Shown piece by piece: positions 1-9,611 of a stretch of DNA of 42,966 bases. The DNA is from a virus. Made by a program: the position numbers and the translations under genes. Location of the stretch: the IMG/VR virus record IMGVR_UViG_3300021376_003130, positions 1 through 42,966 of that record. One strand, given 5' to 3'. Within the stretch, counting starts at the first letter, position 1; each line of letters begins with the position of its first letter. The notes under the pieces were generated by a model. The model was not told the DNA's origin. It saw only the letters and a program-made list of their open reading frames with translations, and ran no database searches.

Positions 1-53
1 TATTGAGCATTGAAGGTGAATATCGAAAAGGAACCTGGGACCTAAGATTATAG
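1..53 (+). CDS. 3' end of an upstream gene (partial)
   Basis: An open frame enters from the left edge (codons from position 3) and stops at TAG 51-53. The visible C-terminus reads LSIEGEYRKGTWDLRL. It lies 13 bp before the Nudix gene on the same strand, which fits the spacing of a continuing operon. It is too short to identify. Only the absence of stops, the plausible residue composition and the operon position support it. Confidence 0.4.
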   Translation, partial: LSIEGEYRKGTWDLRL

Positions 54-66
54 CATAATTACAGCT

Positions 67-501
67 ATGAATGTCCGTAAAATAATTGGTATAGGAGCTC
101 TTTTCTATGCCATGCACACACAAAGGTTTTTATTTTTACACCGCACCCAAAGTAAAATATCTAATGTTTGGGGTCTCGTGGGAGGAAAAAATATAGATTC
201 TGAAACTCCGTGGGAATCACTCAGTAGGGAAATTGGCGAAGAAATTGGGCCAATAAAAATTATCAAAACTATTCCGCTTGAGACATTTGTGAGTAACGAT
301 GAAAATTTTCTATATCATACATATTTGTGTGTGGTAAAAGATGAATTTCTTCCTGTGCTGAATGAAGAACACGACGGTTATGCATGGGTTCAGTTTGGTA
401 AATGGCCAAAACCTCTGCATCAAGGATTACGCAATACTCTCACCAACAAAACCAATCAAATGAAATTAGAAACTGTATTTAAAATGTTGAAATTTTTATG
501 A
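67..501 (+). CDS. Nudix hydrolase
   Basis: This 144-residue protein carries a complete Nudix box at about residues 40-62: GKNIDSE, seven residues, then REIGEEIG, which matches GX5EX7REUXEEXGU. Nudix enzymes hydrolyse nucleoside diphosphates linked to another moiety, using a divalent metal held by the box glutamates. The length is typical of a single-domain family member. The substrate cannot be read from the sequence. Its neighbours are sugar-nucleotide genes, so a nucleotide sugar is a reasonable guess, but T4-like phages also carry Nudix enzymes acting on dinucleoside polyphosphates or RNA ends. The stop overlaps the hldE start as ATGA (498-501), which suggests translational coupling. The start at 67 directly precedes the conserved first strand. 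Confidence 0.85.
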   Translation: MNVRKIIGIGALFYAMHTQRFLFLHRTQSKISNVWGLVGGKNIDSETPWESLSREIGEEIGPIKIIKTIPLETFVSNDENFLYHTYLCVVKDEFLPVLNEEHDGYAWVQFGKWPKPLHQGLRNTLTNKTNQMKLETVFKMLKFL

Positions 502-1745
502 TAAAAATATTAGGTGATGTGATGTTGGATAGATGGATCAAAGGCACAGCCACACGCATGAGTCCGGAAGCACCCATTCCAATCATTTTAAAACAGGATG
601 AAAATTTAAATGCTGGCGGAGCTGCCAATGTTGCTGTGAATCTAGCACGTCTTAAAATAAAGGTAGATATCTGGGGTGCTATGTCTAATGACATAGAAGG
701 TTTCACTTTATTGAATTTGTTAGCGTATGAAGGCATGTCTATTAACATTAAAAGAGATGCTGATTACACCACCGAAAAAACAAGGATAATAGGTCAGGGT
801 GGACATCATGTGGTTAGATTAGATCGTGAAAAATTTTACACAGGCAACGTTGATGATGACTTTGTGGAAACATTGGAAAGAGATGACATTGTTGTGATCA
901 GTGATTATGCTAAAGGAGTTATTAAAATTGATACTGTGTCAAAAATTTTGTCAAAAACACACAACATATTTGTAGATCCTAAACAAAGTCCTCTGTTTTA
1001 TACTGGAGCGTTCTTGGTCAAACCAAACATGAAAGAATATATGATATGGAATGGTGATTTCGAAGTTGCAAGTGCGATAAAATTCATGCGCAAATATGAC
1101 TGGACTTGGTTGATAATTACAGAAGGATCAAAAGGTGTGCATATCTTACACACAGATGGACATTATCACCATCACAAAGAACCCAGCAAAGAAGTTGCTG
1201 ATGTATCAGGAGCAGGCGATGCTTTTCTAGCTGTGTTAATTTATGGAATAAACAAAGGATACTCTGTAAAACAAAGCTGTGAGCTTGCCTGTTATGCTGC
1301 AGCTAGGAATGTTGAAAAACAAGGAGTAGTACCAGTAAGTCCACAGGACATTGACAGAGGAGTAGTTTGGACCAATGGAGTATTTGATATCATACACACA
1401 GGACATCTTGAGCTACTAAAATTTGCTAAAAGCCAAGGAAAAAAACTAATAGTTGGAATCAATGATGACGACAGTGTAAAAAGATTGAAAGGTGCGGACA
1501 GACCAATTAACAAATGCGAAGTTAGAAAAAAACAATTGGAAATATTGAGCTGGGTAGATTCTGTAGTGGTGTTTTCTGAGGATACTCCAAAAAACATCTT
1601 GGAAAAAATACGTCCAGATGTAATAGTTAAAGGTGGAGATTACACTGTAGAAACAACAGTGGGAAATGATTTAGCCAAGGTGATAATTTTTCCAAAATTA
1701 GAAGGCTACAGCACTTCTAATATCATTAACAAACTAGTGAAATGA
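498..1745 (+). CDS. hldE: Bifunctional heptose-7-phosphate kinase / heptose-1-phosphate nucleotidyltransferase (HldE-type)
   Basis: This 415-residue protein has two domains in the order of bacterial HldE. Residues 1-285 form a PfkB/ribokinase-type kinase: GDVMLDRW at the start, the substrate-site GGAANVAVNLARL near 40-52, VDPK near 158, and the GAGDAF catalytic loop near 237-242. Residues about 290-415 form a nucleotidyltransferase with TNGVFDIIHTGH (the HxGH-type signature), VGINDDDSVKRLKG and a C-terminal STSNII. In bacteria HldE phosphorylates D-glycero-D-manno-heptose 7-phosphate at C1 and, after GmhB removes the 7-phosphate, transfers AMP to make ADP-heptose. At 415 residues it is somewhat shorter than E. 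coli HldE (about 477). It overlaps both neighbours by 4 bp. GmhA and GmhB are not in the window. Family assignment is strong; use of exactly the heptose substrate is inferred. Confidence 0.9.
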   Translation: MIKILGDVMLDRWIKGTATRMSPEAPIPIILKQDENLNAGGAANVAVNLARLKIKVDIWGAMSNDIEGFTLLNLLAYEGMSINIKRDADYTTEKTRIIGQGGHHVVRLDREKFYTGNVDDDFVETLERDDIVVISDYAKGVIKIDTVSKILSKTHNIFVDPKQSPLFYTGAFLVKPNMKEYMIWNGDFEVASAIKFMRKYDWTWLIITEGSKGVHILHTDGHYHHHKEPSKEVADVSGAGDAFLAVLIYGINKGYSVKQSCELACYAAARNVEKQGVVPVSPQDIDRGVVWTNGVFDIIHTGHLELLKFAKSQGKKLIVGINDDDSVKRLKGADRPINKCEVRKKQLEILSWVDSVVVFSEDTPKNILEKIRPDVIVKGGDYTVETTVGNDLAKVIIFPKLEGYSTSNIINKLVK

Positions 1746-2566
1746 ATATTTTATTAACTGGATACAAGGGTTTTATTGGTCAAAACTTACTGAAACATTT
1801 GCAATCACTGCTGCATAATGTGCAAGGGTTTGAATATCAACCAGGCATACTACCCAATCTAAGAGACATACATCAAGTGATACATTTGGGAGCTATTTCT
1901 AGCACCATTGAAAAAGATGTTGATAAAATTATTTCACAAAATTTTGAATTCAGTATGAGACTACTTTCATTGTGCAACAGTCTTAGAATAAATTTTCAAT
2001 ATGCCAGTTCAGCCAGTGTGTATGGCAACACAACAAATTTTAGAGAAAATGCAGCAAAAAGTCCCAATTCTCCTTACAGTTGGAGCAAATACATGTTTGA
2101 TCGATATGTGGAATCTGTTCCATACAGTCAATACAAAATAAAAATACAGGGATTCAGATACTTTAATGTATATGGACCTCATGAGGAACACAAATCAGAA
2201 CAGGCGTCTCCTATTACAAAATTTTCTATGCAAGCCAAAACTCAAAAAAAAATAATTATTTTTGAGAACAGTGAAAATTATAAAAGAGATTTTGTTTGCG
2301 TGCATGATGTGTGCAAGGTTCATGAATTGATGTTGCACAAACAAACTAGTGGCATTTTTAATGTTGGTACTGGCATTGCAACCAGCTTCAAAGAAGTGGC
2401 TGAATTAATAGCACAAAAGCATAAAGTTCCAATAGATATTGTTCCAATGCCAAAAATGTTGACTCATCAATATCAAACCTATACTTGCTCTAATAACGAA
2501 CTTTTAAATAAGCATATACAAATACGTTTTCAAACTGTTAAGGAATACATAGACAATGAAAAATAG
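1742..2566 (+). CDS. hldD: NAD(P)-dependent sugar epimerase, HldD-like
   Basis: This 274-residue extended short-chain dehydrogenase has the N-terminal nucleotide-binding GYKGFIG (residues 7-13), a serine-rich ASSASVYG strand near 87 and the catalytic YSWSK motif near 111. The segment RYFNVYGPHEEHK resembles the signature of ADP-L-glycero-D-manno-heptose 6-epimerase (HldD), which inverts C6 of ADP-heptose. It is shorter than E. coli HldD (about 310 residues) but contains both cofactor and catalytic motifs. It starts within the hldE stop (ATGA) and overlaps the next gene by 11 bp, so the genes are very likely co-translated. The neighbour HldE is the main reason for preferring HldD over a UDP-glucose 4-epimerase-like enzyme. 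Confidence 0.78.
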   Translation: MNILLTGYKGFIGQNLLKHLQSLLHNVQGFEYQPGILPNLRDIHQVIHLGAISSTIEKDVDKIISQNFEFSMRLLSLCNSLRINFQYASSASVYGNTTNFRENAAKSPNSPYSWSKYMFDRYVESVPYSQYKIKIQGFRYFNVYGPHEEHKSEQASPITKFSMQAKTQKKIIIFENSENYKRDFVCVHDVCKVHELMLHKQTSGIFNVGTGIATSFKEVAELIAQKHKVPIDIVPMPKMLTHQYQTYTCSNNELLNKHIQIRFQTVKEYIDNEK

Positions 2567-2957
2567 ATTAGAAGGTAAAATAACCAAAGGTTGGGGTTAT
2601 GAAATTATATGGGCCACCAATGATCAATATTGTGGAAAAATATTAGTGTTTGAAAAAATTGGCTCGAAATGCTCATTGCATTTTCACAAAGCTAAAGATG
2701 AGACTTGGTTTGTCAACAATGGCAAGTTTATAGTACGATGGATAGATACTAAAGATGCTAAACTTTATCAAAAAGAACTTACTGAGGGACAGACTTGGCA
2801 CAATCCTCCACTTCAACCACATCAATTAGAAGCTTTAATGGACAATAGTTCAATAACTGAAGTGAGCACAGCTGACAGTATTGAAGATAATTATAGGATA
2901 ATTCCTGGAGACACTCAAAAGAATGTTACGCCTGAGCTTCACCCCAACGTAAAATAA
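2556..2957 (+). CDS. Single-domain cupin protein
   Basis: This 133-residue protein matches cupin motif 1 exactly: GSKCSLHFHKAKDE followed by six residues and G (near residues 37-57), giving the HxH and Glu metal ligands. A second motif, GQTWHNPPLQPHQ, supplies the third His. The opening WGYEIIW resembles the cupin domain of type II mannose-6-phosphate isomerases and related sugar-modifying proteins. It could be a sugar-phosphate isomerase or epimerase, or a binding protein, acting in the same pathway as HldE and HldD; the substrate is unknown. It starts 11 bp inside hldD. Its 3' end overlaps the convergent giant fibre gene by 32 bp, so its last codons are read from both strands. Confidence 0.8.
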   Translation: MKNRLEGKITKGWGYEIIWATNDQYCGKILVFEKIGSKCSLHFHKAKDETWFVNNGKFIVRWIDTKDAKLYQKELTEGQTWHNPPLQPHQLEALMDNSSITEVSTADSIEDNYRIIPGDTQKNVTPELHPNVK

Positions 2958-5900
2958 CAGAACCTTGCACTGCTGCTCCTGTGGTCTTGTACACATTTAT
3001 GGCCAGCACGTCTGGACCGTTAGGAAATGCTCCTCTACCACCAATTGCAGTGGTAGTCAATTCTTTTAGATTGGATAAGTTCAGTGAATTCAAACTGCCG
3101 GGCTGACACAAAAATGAAAATACTTGTTCTCCTGGTACAGCATGTTGTTCAGGACCAAATTGGAAAGTAACAGTGGCACCTGCCGACACAGATGTGGTCA
3201 AGGTTTGAGTAAATGTGGCTCTTATCACGGTGGTAGTACTTAGAACGCGACTTGCCACTGCACTCACTGCTGTACCTGCTGGAAATTGAGTGAAAGCTGC
3301 TGCTATTCGAGATCCTACTGTGGCAGTGGAATTATTCCAAGTGGCCAGTGTGAAAAATATGAAGTTTCCTGTGTATGTAGAACCTGTGCCAGCTGCTTGT
3401 ACAGTTGTGCTTATGTTGGTCGCCGCAGCTGATGTGGCATTGGCCGCTGCACTCATTATAACTCTAGTGTACACAACACTTGCTACTGTGGCGTAGCTAG
3501 GCGTGATGGATGTGATGGTCTGATTGCCTGTTACAATAGATGCAACAGAGATTCTGTCACCCACTGCTATTTTGATATTTGTGTTGTCTGTGTTTGTAAC
3601 CAAAAAATCTGTTCTTCCAGACAAGAAAGCTCTATTATAGTTGAGTGAAATACTGTTTTGTATGGTCACACTGACGTTTGCGGCAACAGCACTCTGTGCG
3701 TTGGGAACCGCACTCATGGTTATTCTTGTGTAAATTGTACCCAGATAAGCTCTAGTGATGTTAGAAATAGTTTGACCGCCTGTGACGAAAGTAGCGACTG
3801 AAATTCTATCTCCTATGCGTAAAGGAGTTGCAGTTAAGCCGTCATACTGAGAGTTAGTTATAAAAAAATCGTTGGTGCTAGTCAAGAAAGCTCTAGTACG
3901 TCCTGCAATCACTGCAGAAACATCACCAATTGCTGTCACTGTTTGGCTGACTGTGCTGAATGCTCTTGCGGTGATAGTGGCTGTCAAGCTGCCTTGTATT
4001 GTGGTTGTGGTGGTGAATGCACCTGAGCCCCAGTCTACAGATCCTCCCAATGCTATCTGTGCAAAACTAGGCTGTCCGCCTGCAGCCGCAGTGTTCAGTG
4101 CAGTCCATGTGATTGAAGCTGGATTAGTTGGATAATTTTTTGGATTTAAGACGCCTTCTATCACAACTGAACCTGATCCTGTATCTGTGGTCACCGCCAC
4201 TTCATTCAATAACAATTGAGCTCTATTTAATAGATCTCTTTCTCCTAAGTCCCCCGCGATTGCATTGGACACAGACGGTGCTAATCTGATTAAAAAAGAT
4301 GTTTGTTTGGTAGTAGAGATGCTCAACGCAGTAGTGGCATAGTTGAACAGATATCCTCTATCTTCATCAAATCTACCATCTGTCAATAGCGCCGAACCCC
4401 AATGGCTTATTGTAGGAGTTGCTGTGCAGCTTATCAAAACTACTCCTGCTCCAACACTGTGAGCAGACGCACTAGCAGCAGTGAACAATCTGTTGGTTCC
4501 TGCTGTGAAAGCACTGTATGTAGAAGCTCTTGTGCAACTGGTCAAAGTATTGCCTGATTTTCCACCATATGTAATCAATTCATTATCTATATAAACTGTG
4601 CCATTAGTTGGAAATCTGCTGGCATCTGTCAAAGATATTGTGTTTTGAGCAGCAGTCATTGCAGCTGATAATTTATTTACTGCGCTTCTATTTTCTACTT
4701 CATATCGCACAGGTAAATTTGCAGTACGCATGTAAGCTTCTGTGTTGACGTTTGAATTTCTCAATTTATGACAGAAAACAAATCTTCCATCAGCTCCTCT
4801 CATCATCCATTCTACAAAACCTGCCGCGTACCATGAGTATTGCATACCTAACATCTGCATGCGCCAAGGTACAAGGTCATAACCGCTTGGACCATTTCCA
4901 TCAAGTGTATCAATGTTCCAATCATATTGTGGCATATATAATTCTTCAGTGATACAGATTCTAGCTCCGGTAACATTTGAGAAACCACGCCAGTCAGGTG
5001 CAATGTTCATTGATGTTTGTGAATTTATTAAAGTAACAATATGACTCATGCCTCTAATCACTATTTTATCACCTACTTTTAATTGATCTTGGAACCTTGT
5101 GCCTGTGCCTGTGACTAAATTACTGTCAACGTTTAGAGCGCATGATCCAGCCAATTGATTGGTGCTGGTTCTTCGTACCACTGCCATTTCTTGTCCGTCA
5201 TATTGATAAAATAAACCATTCTGTTCATCAAATGCTCCTATTCTAACAGTTGATCCATGCCAATACTTTAATAATATTTTACAATCTTGACCTAATTCTG
5301 CTGTGACTGTGGTCAGTACAACTGCATTTCTAACTTTGAAACTTCGCGCATCTACAACAGTCTCCACAGTATATTCTTGATTATATTCAAAACTTACGCA
5401 TCCGATAACCTCGATCACAGCTCCTGCTTGTAGTCCATGATCTGTATCATCCAGCGTGATTGTGATCACACTGTTGATAGCTGTACCATTGGCAGTGGCT
5501 GATGCTAGATTGTAGCTGGGAGCGAACAAGCCACCAGTGGTGTACATTATGCCTTTTCCTGATTGATATCTCACATACTTCTTACTTTGACGTATGGCTT
5601 GTGCGCCATGACTTGGATTACCTGTGCCCAATTGAACGCCACCGTCAAATGGTCTGTGTACAAAAAATGAATCTGGTCTTGCATACACCACACCGGTAAT
5701 GGATGCTGAAGTCACGTCCACAGTGCCAGTGGATCTAGCTGTAAATCTTATAGAGTTAGTTGATGGTACTGCTGATATCACGTGTGGACCAGTTCCTAGT
5801 TGATGATTAGCAGAAGTCAAGTTTATTTCAATTGCATTCGTTGAGTTATCAACCAATATAAATCTTCCAAAGCCTTGTCCTGTGTAAAAGGTATATGTTA

Positions 5901-8900
5901 AATTTCTATAAGTTGCATTTAAAGATAGAGTTCTTGAGGTAAATGATCCTGTGGTAGCATCGAAAGAGGTAAGCACTTCGTCCGTGCCTGATGCTACTAT
6001 TAAAAATACGTCATCACCAAATTCAACGTCAACCCAGTTTGAACCAGCTGGCAGTGAGACAGATGTCCATGTGACTCCGCTGGTGGATAAAGCAGCAGTG
6101 CTGGATCCAGTTGCCACCACAAAAAATCTATTGTTGCCAAAAGCAATGCCGCTCCATGTGGCCGATGCTGGCAGTGCTCCGCCCGAAATCCAGTTCAAAC
6201 CATTGTCCACTGAATACGCATTTGTAGTACCACCCGATGCAATAGCAACAAAATACACACTGGTTCCTACCAATCCATTTGTAATTTTGGTCCATGAAGT
6301 GCTGCTTGGCAAAGTGCCGCCTGCCGTCCAAGTGATACCATCTGTTGAATAAGCAGAGACGTTAGAACCACTGGCAATCGCCACAAAATATCCATTGCCA
6401 AAAGACACATCAATCCAGTTGGCAGAACTAGGCAGTGTGCTGGCTGTCCATGTTGCACCACTATCATTTGAATAGGCAGCAGCGTTAGAACCAGATGTAG
6501 CAATAACCACGAATCTGTCTGTACCACTCACTGTGCCTGCTGTGATTGCAGACCACGTGGCACTGCTGGGCAACGCACCTCCAGCTGACCATGTCTGTCC
6601 TGTGGTGGATACTTGAGTAGCAGTTGCTCCTTGTCTTACTGCTACAAATTTTCCGTTGAAACCTTTGACTGACCAGTTACCTGAACCTGTAAGAGTTCTA
6701 GTGGTAGAACTTAACGCAGGTGCTGGTGCAGAAGTCACTTGGGATAATATGGTAGTGCCTGGAATCAATCCATGTGCTGATGTAAAATCCACTTGAAAAG
6801 TAGCAATTGCGCCCACGTTTAAAAATACTCCAGCTGCTATGCCTGCAGTAAGAGCATCACTGAGACCTAATGTGCTGTACACAGTTAGTGTGTCCCCTGT
6901 AATTGGAGTGCCTGATATTGTCTGCCCTGTAATTGCTCCAGAGCCACTGATGGAAGTGATTAAAATTGTGGCATCATTGGCAGATGATAGTCCATCTAAA
7001 ACTGTGCCAAGCACAGTCAATCTGTTGCCTATTTCAAAGTTTGAACCTGGTGGAGACACCGCAACAGTATAAACTCCATTTGTTCTGGTCACATTAAATT
7101 GAGCACCAGTGCCTGCGTGTGCAATATTGCTAGGCACCACAGCCACATAGCTTGCATCTCCTGTAACTCCAATTGGGCTTCCAGTAATTGTAAATGTTGC
7201 AATTTCTCCACTGCCACCTACAGTGTCCACAGTCAACACTATATCATTTGCAGGTGAACTGCCACCTAAATCAGAGCCCGCAATAGTCAATGAGTCTGCC
7301 ACAGTATATCCTGTGCCAGCATTAGCAAGAGCAACGCTGTAAGCTCCTGTGCCTCCTGTGCGTACCACATTGAATGCTCCAGATGCTCCAGTGCCTCCTG
7401 TGGCCACCACAGCACTGTATGTGGCTCCTCCTGTGATTGAAGAGCCTGTGAATGTAAAAGCAGATATCGCTGATCCAGCCACCGCTGTAATCAGTATGGT
7501 AATATCATTAGCAGGAGTAGCTCCTCCTAAATCAGTACCAACTATTTTAATTTTGTCGCCTTGGAAATAGTCACTGCCAGGCGTATTAAGAGTTACTACA
7601 GTGTATGTGCCAGCTGAACGAGATACATCAAATGTTGATCCCGAACCTGCTGGAGCTATCAATGTGCCATTAACACTGTTGTTGGTGTGATCCCTGCCTT
7701 TGTATGCTGATCCTAATGTGCCGGTCATGGTCAAAGTTTGACCAACTATGGTAGCAACTGTGTTAGCAATGCCTGAAGAACTGATAGCCATACCATTTAG
7801 AATGCCAGTGGTGTCCACAACATCTATGTTGGTGTCTGTAGACAAGGCATTAGAAAGCGTGATAGCATTGATTGTACCAGTGCCAATTAATCCTGCTATT
7901 GAAGTTCCAGCTGCAATAGAAGCAGATCCAGTCACAGGTGATCCTACCACTGGAGCTGATCCAGTGTAAATAATTGAAGTGGCCCCGCTGGCTGCTGCGA
8001 AAGCCAACTGTATGCTGATAGCAGTACCATTACTGAACAATGAAAAGCTGGGTTGACCAATGGTGGCTCCTGTGAAAAAAGCTGCTGCTCGAATTTGTGC
8101 AAATGAAGTGAAAAGACTTTGACCCTCTGCAGTGCCAACTCTAGCGCTGGCAAAATATGTAAAGCTCACTGCACTGGGAGTGCTGAACACAATGAACGCG
8201 CCTTCGGCTCTAGCGAATCCTGACACTGTTGTATTCAAACCTTTCACAGTAATTGGATAACCTTTTTCTATACCGTGAGTACCATTTGTGGTCACAGTGA
8301 TCAACGAACTACCAAAGGCTCCAGTATTGATAGACGCGTCAGTAGTTATGGCTGAGATAGATAGATCACTTCCAGGAATTTCATACACAGAAGGATACAT
8401 TCTAATAAGTCCTAAGGCCTGCCATTTGGTAGGTTGAAGACCATATTCGAAGTCAGCATCCAACATGGCCTGAGGAGCGGCCACACGCATTCTTTCGATT
8501 GCGTCCGTGCCAAAGTCCCAAGGTCTTATTTCTTGGCTAGATTGTTCTACAAATATTTGAATACTAGCACTGCTGGTTAAGTTGCTGGTGTCAGCACTTA
8601 GATCTATTGTAGTAATTGCATCAGATTTTTGAGCCCAGGTTCTGAAATCTACATCACTTAATAAATTACCATCTCCACTGCTGCGTCCTTGTTTCAAACT
8701 GATAGATATAGAATTTGCAGGGTCAGCAAAACTGTACAATATTTCTGAATTGTCAGTGTCAGTGATCAATAGTATATCTGAAACGTCAAATTGTCCTATT
8801 ATTCTAATAGAACTTACGCCAGGAATTTTGGCAGGCATGGCTGGAATACCTGAAGTAATCACGGTTCTAAATATGTTCCATAAAGTGGTATTTTGTGCGG

Positions 8901-9576
8901 CTGCATCACTTTCCGCATTAATATTTGCATCTATCACCTGAGGTGTGGTGTTGCCATATGTGACTGGATTCTGAATATTTTCAAAAATATAATCATTAAT
9001 AATATCTCGTAGATAGGCTTGACCAGTGGTTTCTGGTGTGACATCTCCTCTGATCTGAGGTTCACCATCAATCCAAAAATAATCTGCTACCTGTCTGCTT
9101 TTGACATTGCCACCATATTTCACATCGTGAACAACTGCATCTATAAAAAATCCCACATCTCGTGTGCATTTTTGCGAAGCGTAAGTGTATCCTGTGTATG
9201 CTGATGTGATTGTGCCTGCCACAGTCTGTGAACCTGTGGTAGCACTTGAAAAACTTACTGATGTTGTGGTGCAAGCAGTCACAGTCTTTGTGCCATTGTA
9301 TCCTACAGGTGTGACTCCAGCCACAGTGATAGTCTGACCCACAATGTATGGAGGATATGCTTTGGTAGCAAAAGTGAGAGTGGCAGTGACACCATTGCCA
9401 GCGGCTGCTGTGGTAGTGATAGTTCCCACTGATATGCTGAAATCTATGAATTTTACTACTTGATTTTGTAAATGACTTTTGTTCAATAATAACAGTTGAG
9501 CTGCAAAAGGATATAGGCCATCATCCTTGCTGATACCAGGTTCAAACACATAATTTTTAATTTGCTTTTTAGCCAT
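2926..9576 (-). CDS. Giant mosaic tail fibre protein (2216 residues)
   Basis: This is one uninterrupted 2216-residue frame of low-complexity, Thr/Ser/Gly/Ala-rich beta sequence typical of phage fibres. Visible modules: a helical scaffold with KCTRDVGFFIDAVVHDVKYGG near residues 30-170, interrupted near 52-129 by a beta module; three copies of a module containing LGG.xPANDI-like cores near 640-890; an Asp-box region near 965-1210 with DSGATW, DGITW and DNGLNW repeats, as in BNR/sialidase-type propellers; and a more globular stretch with conserved Trp and Tyr (near 1540-1590). Asp-boxes mark a fold, not enzymatic activity. The N-terminus resembles parts of the 18948-25274 fibre. It has no obvious Shine-Dalgarno; a weak late-promoter-like site lies 28 bp upstream. 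It is probably a host-recognition structural protein. Confidence 0.8.
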   Translation of the reverse strand: MAKKQIKNYVFEPGISKDDGLYPFAAQLLLLNKSHLQNQVVKFIDFSISVGTITTTAAAGNGVTATLTFATKAYPPYIVGQTITVAGVTPVGYNGTKTVTACTTTSVSFSSATTGSQTVAGTITSAYTGYTYASQKCTRDVGFFIDAVVHDVKYGGNVKSRQVADYFWIDGEPQIRGDVTPETTGQAYLRDIINDYIFENIQNPVTYGNTTPQVIDANINAESDAAAQNTTLWNIFRTVITSGIPAMPAKIPGVSSIRIIGQFDVSDILLITDTDNSEILYSFADPANSISISLKQGRSSGDGNLLSDVDFRTWAQKSDAITTIDLSADTSNLTSSASIQIFVEQSSQEIRPWDFGTDAIERMRVAAPQAMLDADFEYGLQPTKWQALGLIRMYPSVYEIPGSDLSISAITTDASINTGAFGSSLITVTTNGTHGIEKGYPITVKGLNTTVSGFARAEGAFIVFSTPSAVSFTYFASARVGTAEGQSLFTSFAQIRAAAFFTGATIGQPSFSLFSNGTAISIQLAFAAASGATSIIYTGSAPVVGSPVTGSASIAAGTSIAGLIGTGTINAITLSNALSTDTNIDVVDTTGILNGMAISSSGIANTVATIVGQTLTMTGTLGSAYKGRDHTNNSVNGTLIAPAGSGSTFDVSRSAGTYTVVTLNTPGSDYFQGDKIKIVGTDLGGATPANDITILITAVAGSAISAFTFTGSSITGGATYSAVVATGGTGASGAFNVVRTGGTGAYSVALANAGTGYTVADSLTIAGSDLGGSSPANDIVLTVDTVGGSGEIATFTITGSPIGVTGDASYVAVVPSNIAHAGTGAQFNVTRTNGVYTVAVSPPGSNFEIGNRLTVLGTVLDGLSSANDATILITSISGSGAITGQTISGTPITGDTLTVYSTLGLSDALTAGIAAGVFLNVGAIATFQVDFTSAHGLIPGTTILSQVTSAPAPALSSTTRTLTGSGNWSVKGFNGKFVAVRQGATATQVSTTGQTWSAGGALPSSATWSAITAGTVSGTDRFVVIATSGSNAAAYSNDSGATWTASTLPSSANWIDVSFGNGYFVAIASGSNVSAYSTDGITWTAGGTLPSSTSWTKITNGLVGTSVYFVAIASGGTTNAYSVDNGLNWISGGALPASATWSGIAFGNNRFFVVATGSSTAALSTSGVTWTSVSLPAGSNWVDVEFGDDVFLIVASGTDEVLTSFDATTGSFTSRTLSLNATYRNLTYTFYTGQGFGRFILVDNSTNAIEINLTSANHQLGTGPHVISAVPSTNSIRFTARSTGTVDVTSASITGVVYARPDSFFVHRPFDGGVQLGTGNPSHGAQAIRQSKKYVRYQSGKGIMYTTGGLFAPSYNLASATANGTAINSVITITLDDTDHGLQAGAVIEVIGCVSFEYNQEYTVETVVDARSFKVRNAVVLTTVTAELGQDCKILLKYWHGSTVRIGAFDEQNGLFYQYDGQEMAVVRRTSTNQLAGSCALNVDSNLVTGTGTRFQDQLKVGDKIVIRGMSHIVTLINSQTSMNIAPDWRGFSNVTGARICITEELYMPQYDWNIDTLDGNGPSGYDLVPWRMQMLGMQYSWYAAGFVEWMMRGADGRFVFCHKLRNSNVNTEAYMRTANLPVRYEVENRSAVNKLSAAMTAAQNTISLTDASRFPTNGTVYIDNELITYGGKSGNTLTSCTRASTYSAFTAGTNRLFTAASASAHSVGAGVVLISCTATPTISHWGSALLTDGRFDEDRGYLFNYATTALSISTTKQTSFLIRLAPSVSNAIAGDLGERDLLNRAQLLLNEVAVTTDTGSGSVVIEGVLNPKNYPTNPASITWTALNTAAAGGQPSFAQIALGGSVDWGSGAFTTTTTIQGSLTATITARAFSTVSQTVTAIGDVSAVIAGRTRAFLTSTNDFFITNSQYDGLTATPLRIGDRISVATFVTGGQTISNITRAYLGTIYTRITMSAVPNAQSAVAANVSVTIQNSISLNYNRAFLSGRTDFLVTNTDNTNIKIAVGDRISVASIVTGNQTITSITPSYATVASVVYTRVIMSAAANATSAAATNISTTVQAAGTGSTYTGNFIFFTLATWNNSTATVGSRIAAAFTQFPAGTAVSAVASRVLSTTTVIRATFTQTLTTSVSAGATVTFQFGPEQHAVPGEQVFSFLCQPGSLNSLNLSNLKELTTTAIGGRGAFPNGPDVLAINVYKTTGAAVQGSVILRWGEAQA
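5950..6690 (-). repeat. Asp-box (BNR-type) repeats in the 2216-residue fibre
   Basis: Roughly five repeats of 40-45 residues, each with a W(S/T/V).(I/V)..G strand, a (F/V)(V/F)(V/A)(I/V)A strand and an Asp-box-like turn such as YSNDSGATW, YSTDGITW or YSVDNGLNW. A beta-propeller arm is likely; it need not have glycosidase activity. Confidence 0.65.
6900..7660 (-). repeat. Three tandem copies of a PAND-type beta module
   Basis: Protein-level repeats of about 80 residues in the 2216-residue fibre. Each contains a G(D/Y/N).(I/L)(K/T)(I/V).G(T/S).L(G/D)G..(P/S)AND core, then a glycine-flanked strand and (F/Q)T.(T/S)G(S/T).I. Related copies occur in the 2108- and 1777-residue fibres near 20330-20580 and 29770-30000. 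Confidence 0.65.
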
Positions 9577-9603
9577 TTTATTTTCTGTTGATGTAAGACA
9601 TTA

Positions 9604-9611
9604 TATTTACC
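9604..9611 (-). promoter_or_regulatory. Weak late promoter-like site (GGTAAATA)
   Basis: The minus strand reads GGTAAATA, 28 bp before the 2216-residue fibre start, and overlaps the last base of the upstream stop codon. It is the same octamer as the one before the cupredoxin-domain gene. Confidence 0.35.

Noticed and set aside
1742-2566. UDP-glucose 4-epimerase (GalE) instead of HldD
   Set aside because: Not excluded by fold, but the RYFNVYGP..EHK segment and the adjacent HldE gene favour the heptose enzyme.
5950-6690. Active sialidase or other glycosidase in the Asp-box region
   Set aside because: Asp-boxes are structural turns. I could not identify the arginine triad or other catalytic residues of sialidases.
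3290-8941. Many plus-strand frames of 60-130 codons opposite the 2216-residue fibre
   Set aside because: They lack consistent ribosome binding sites and family motifs and are explained by the long stop-poor complementary gene.
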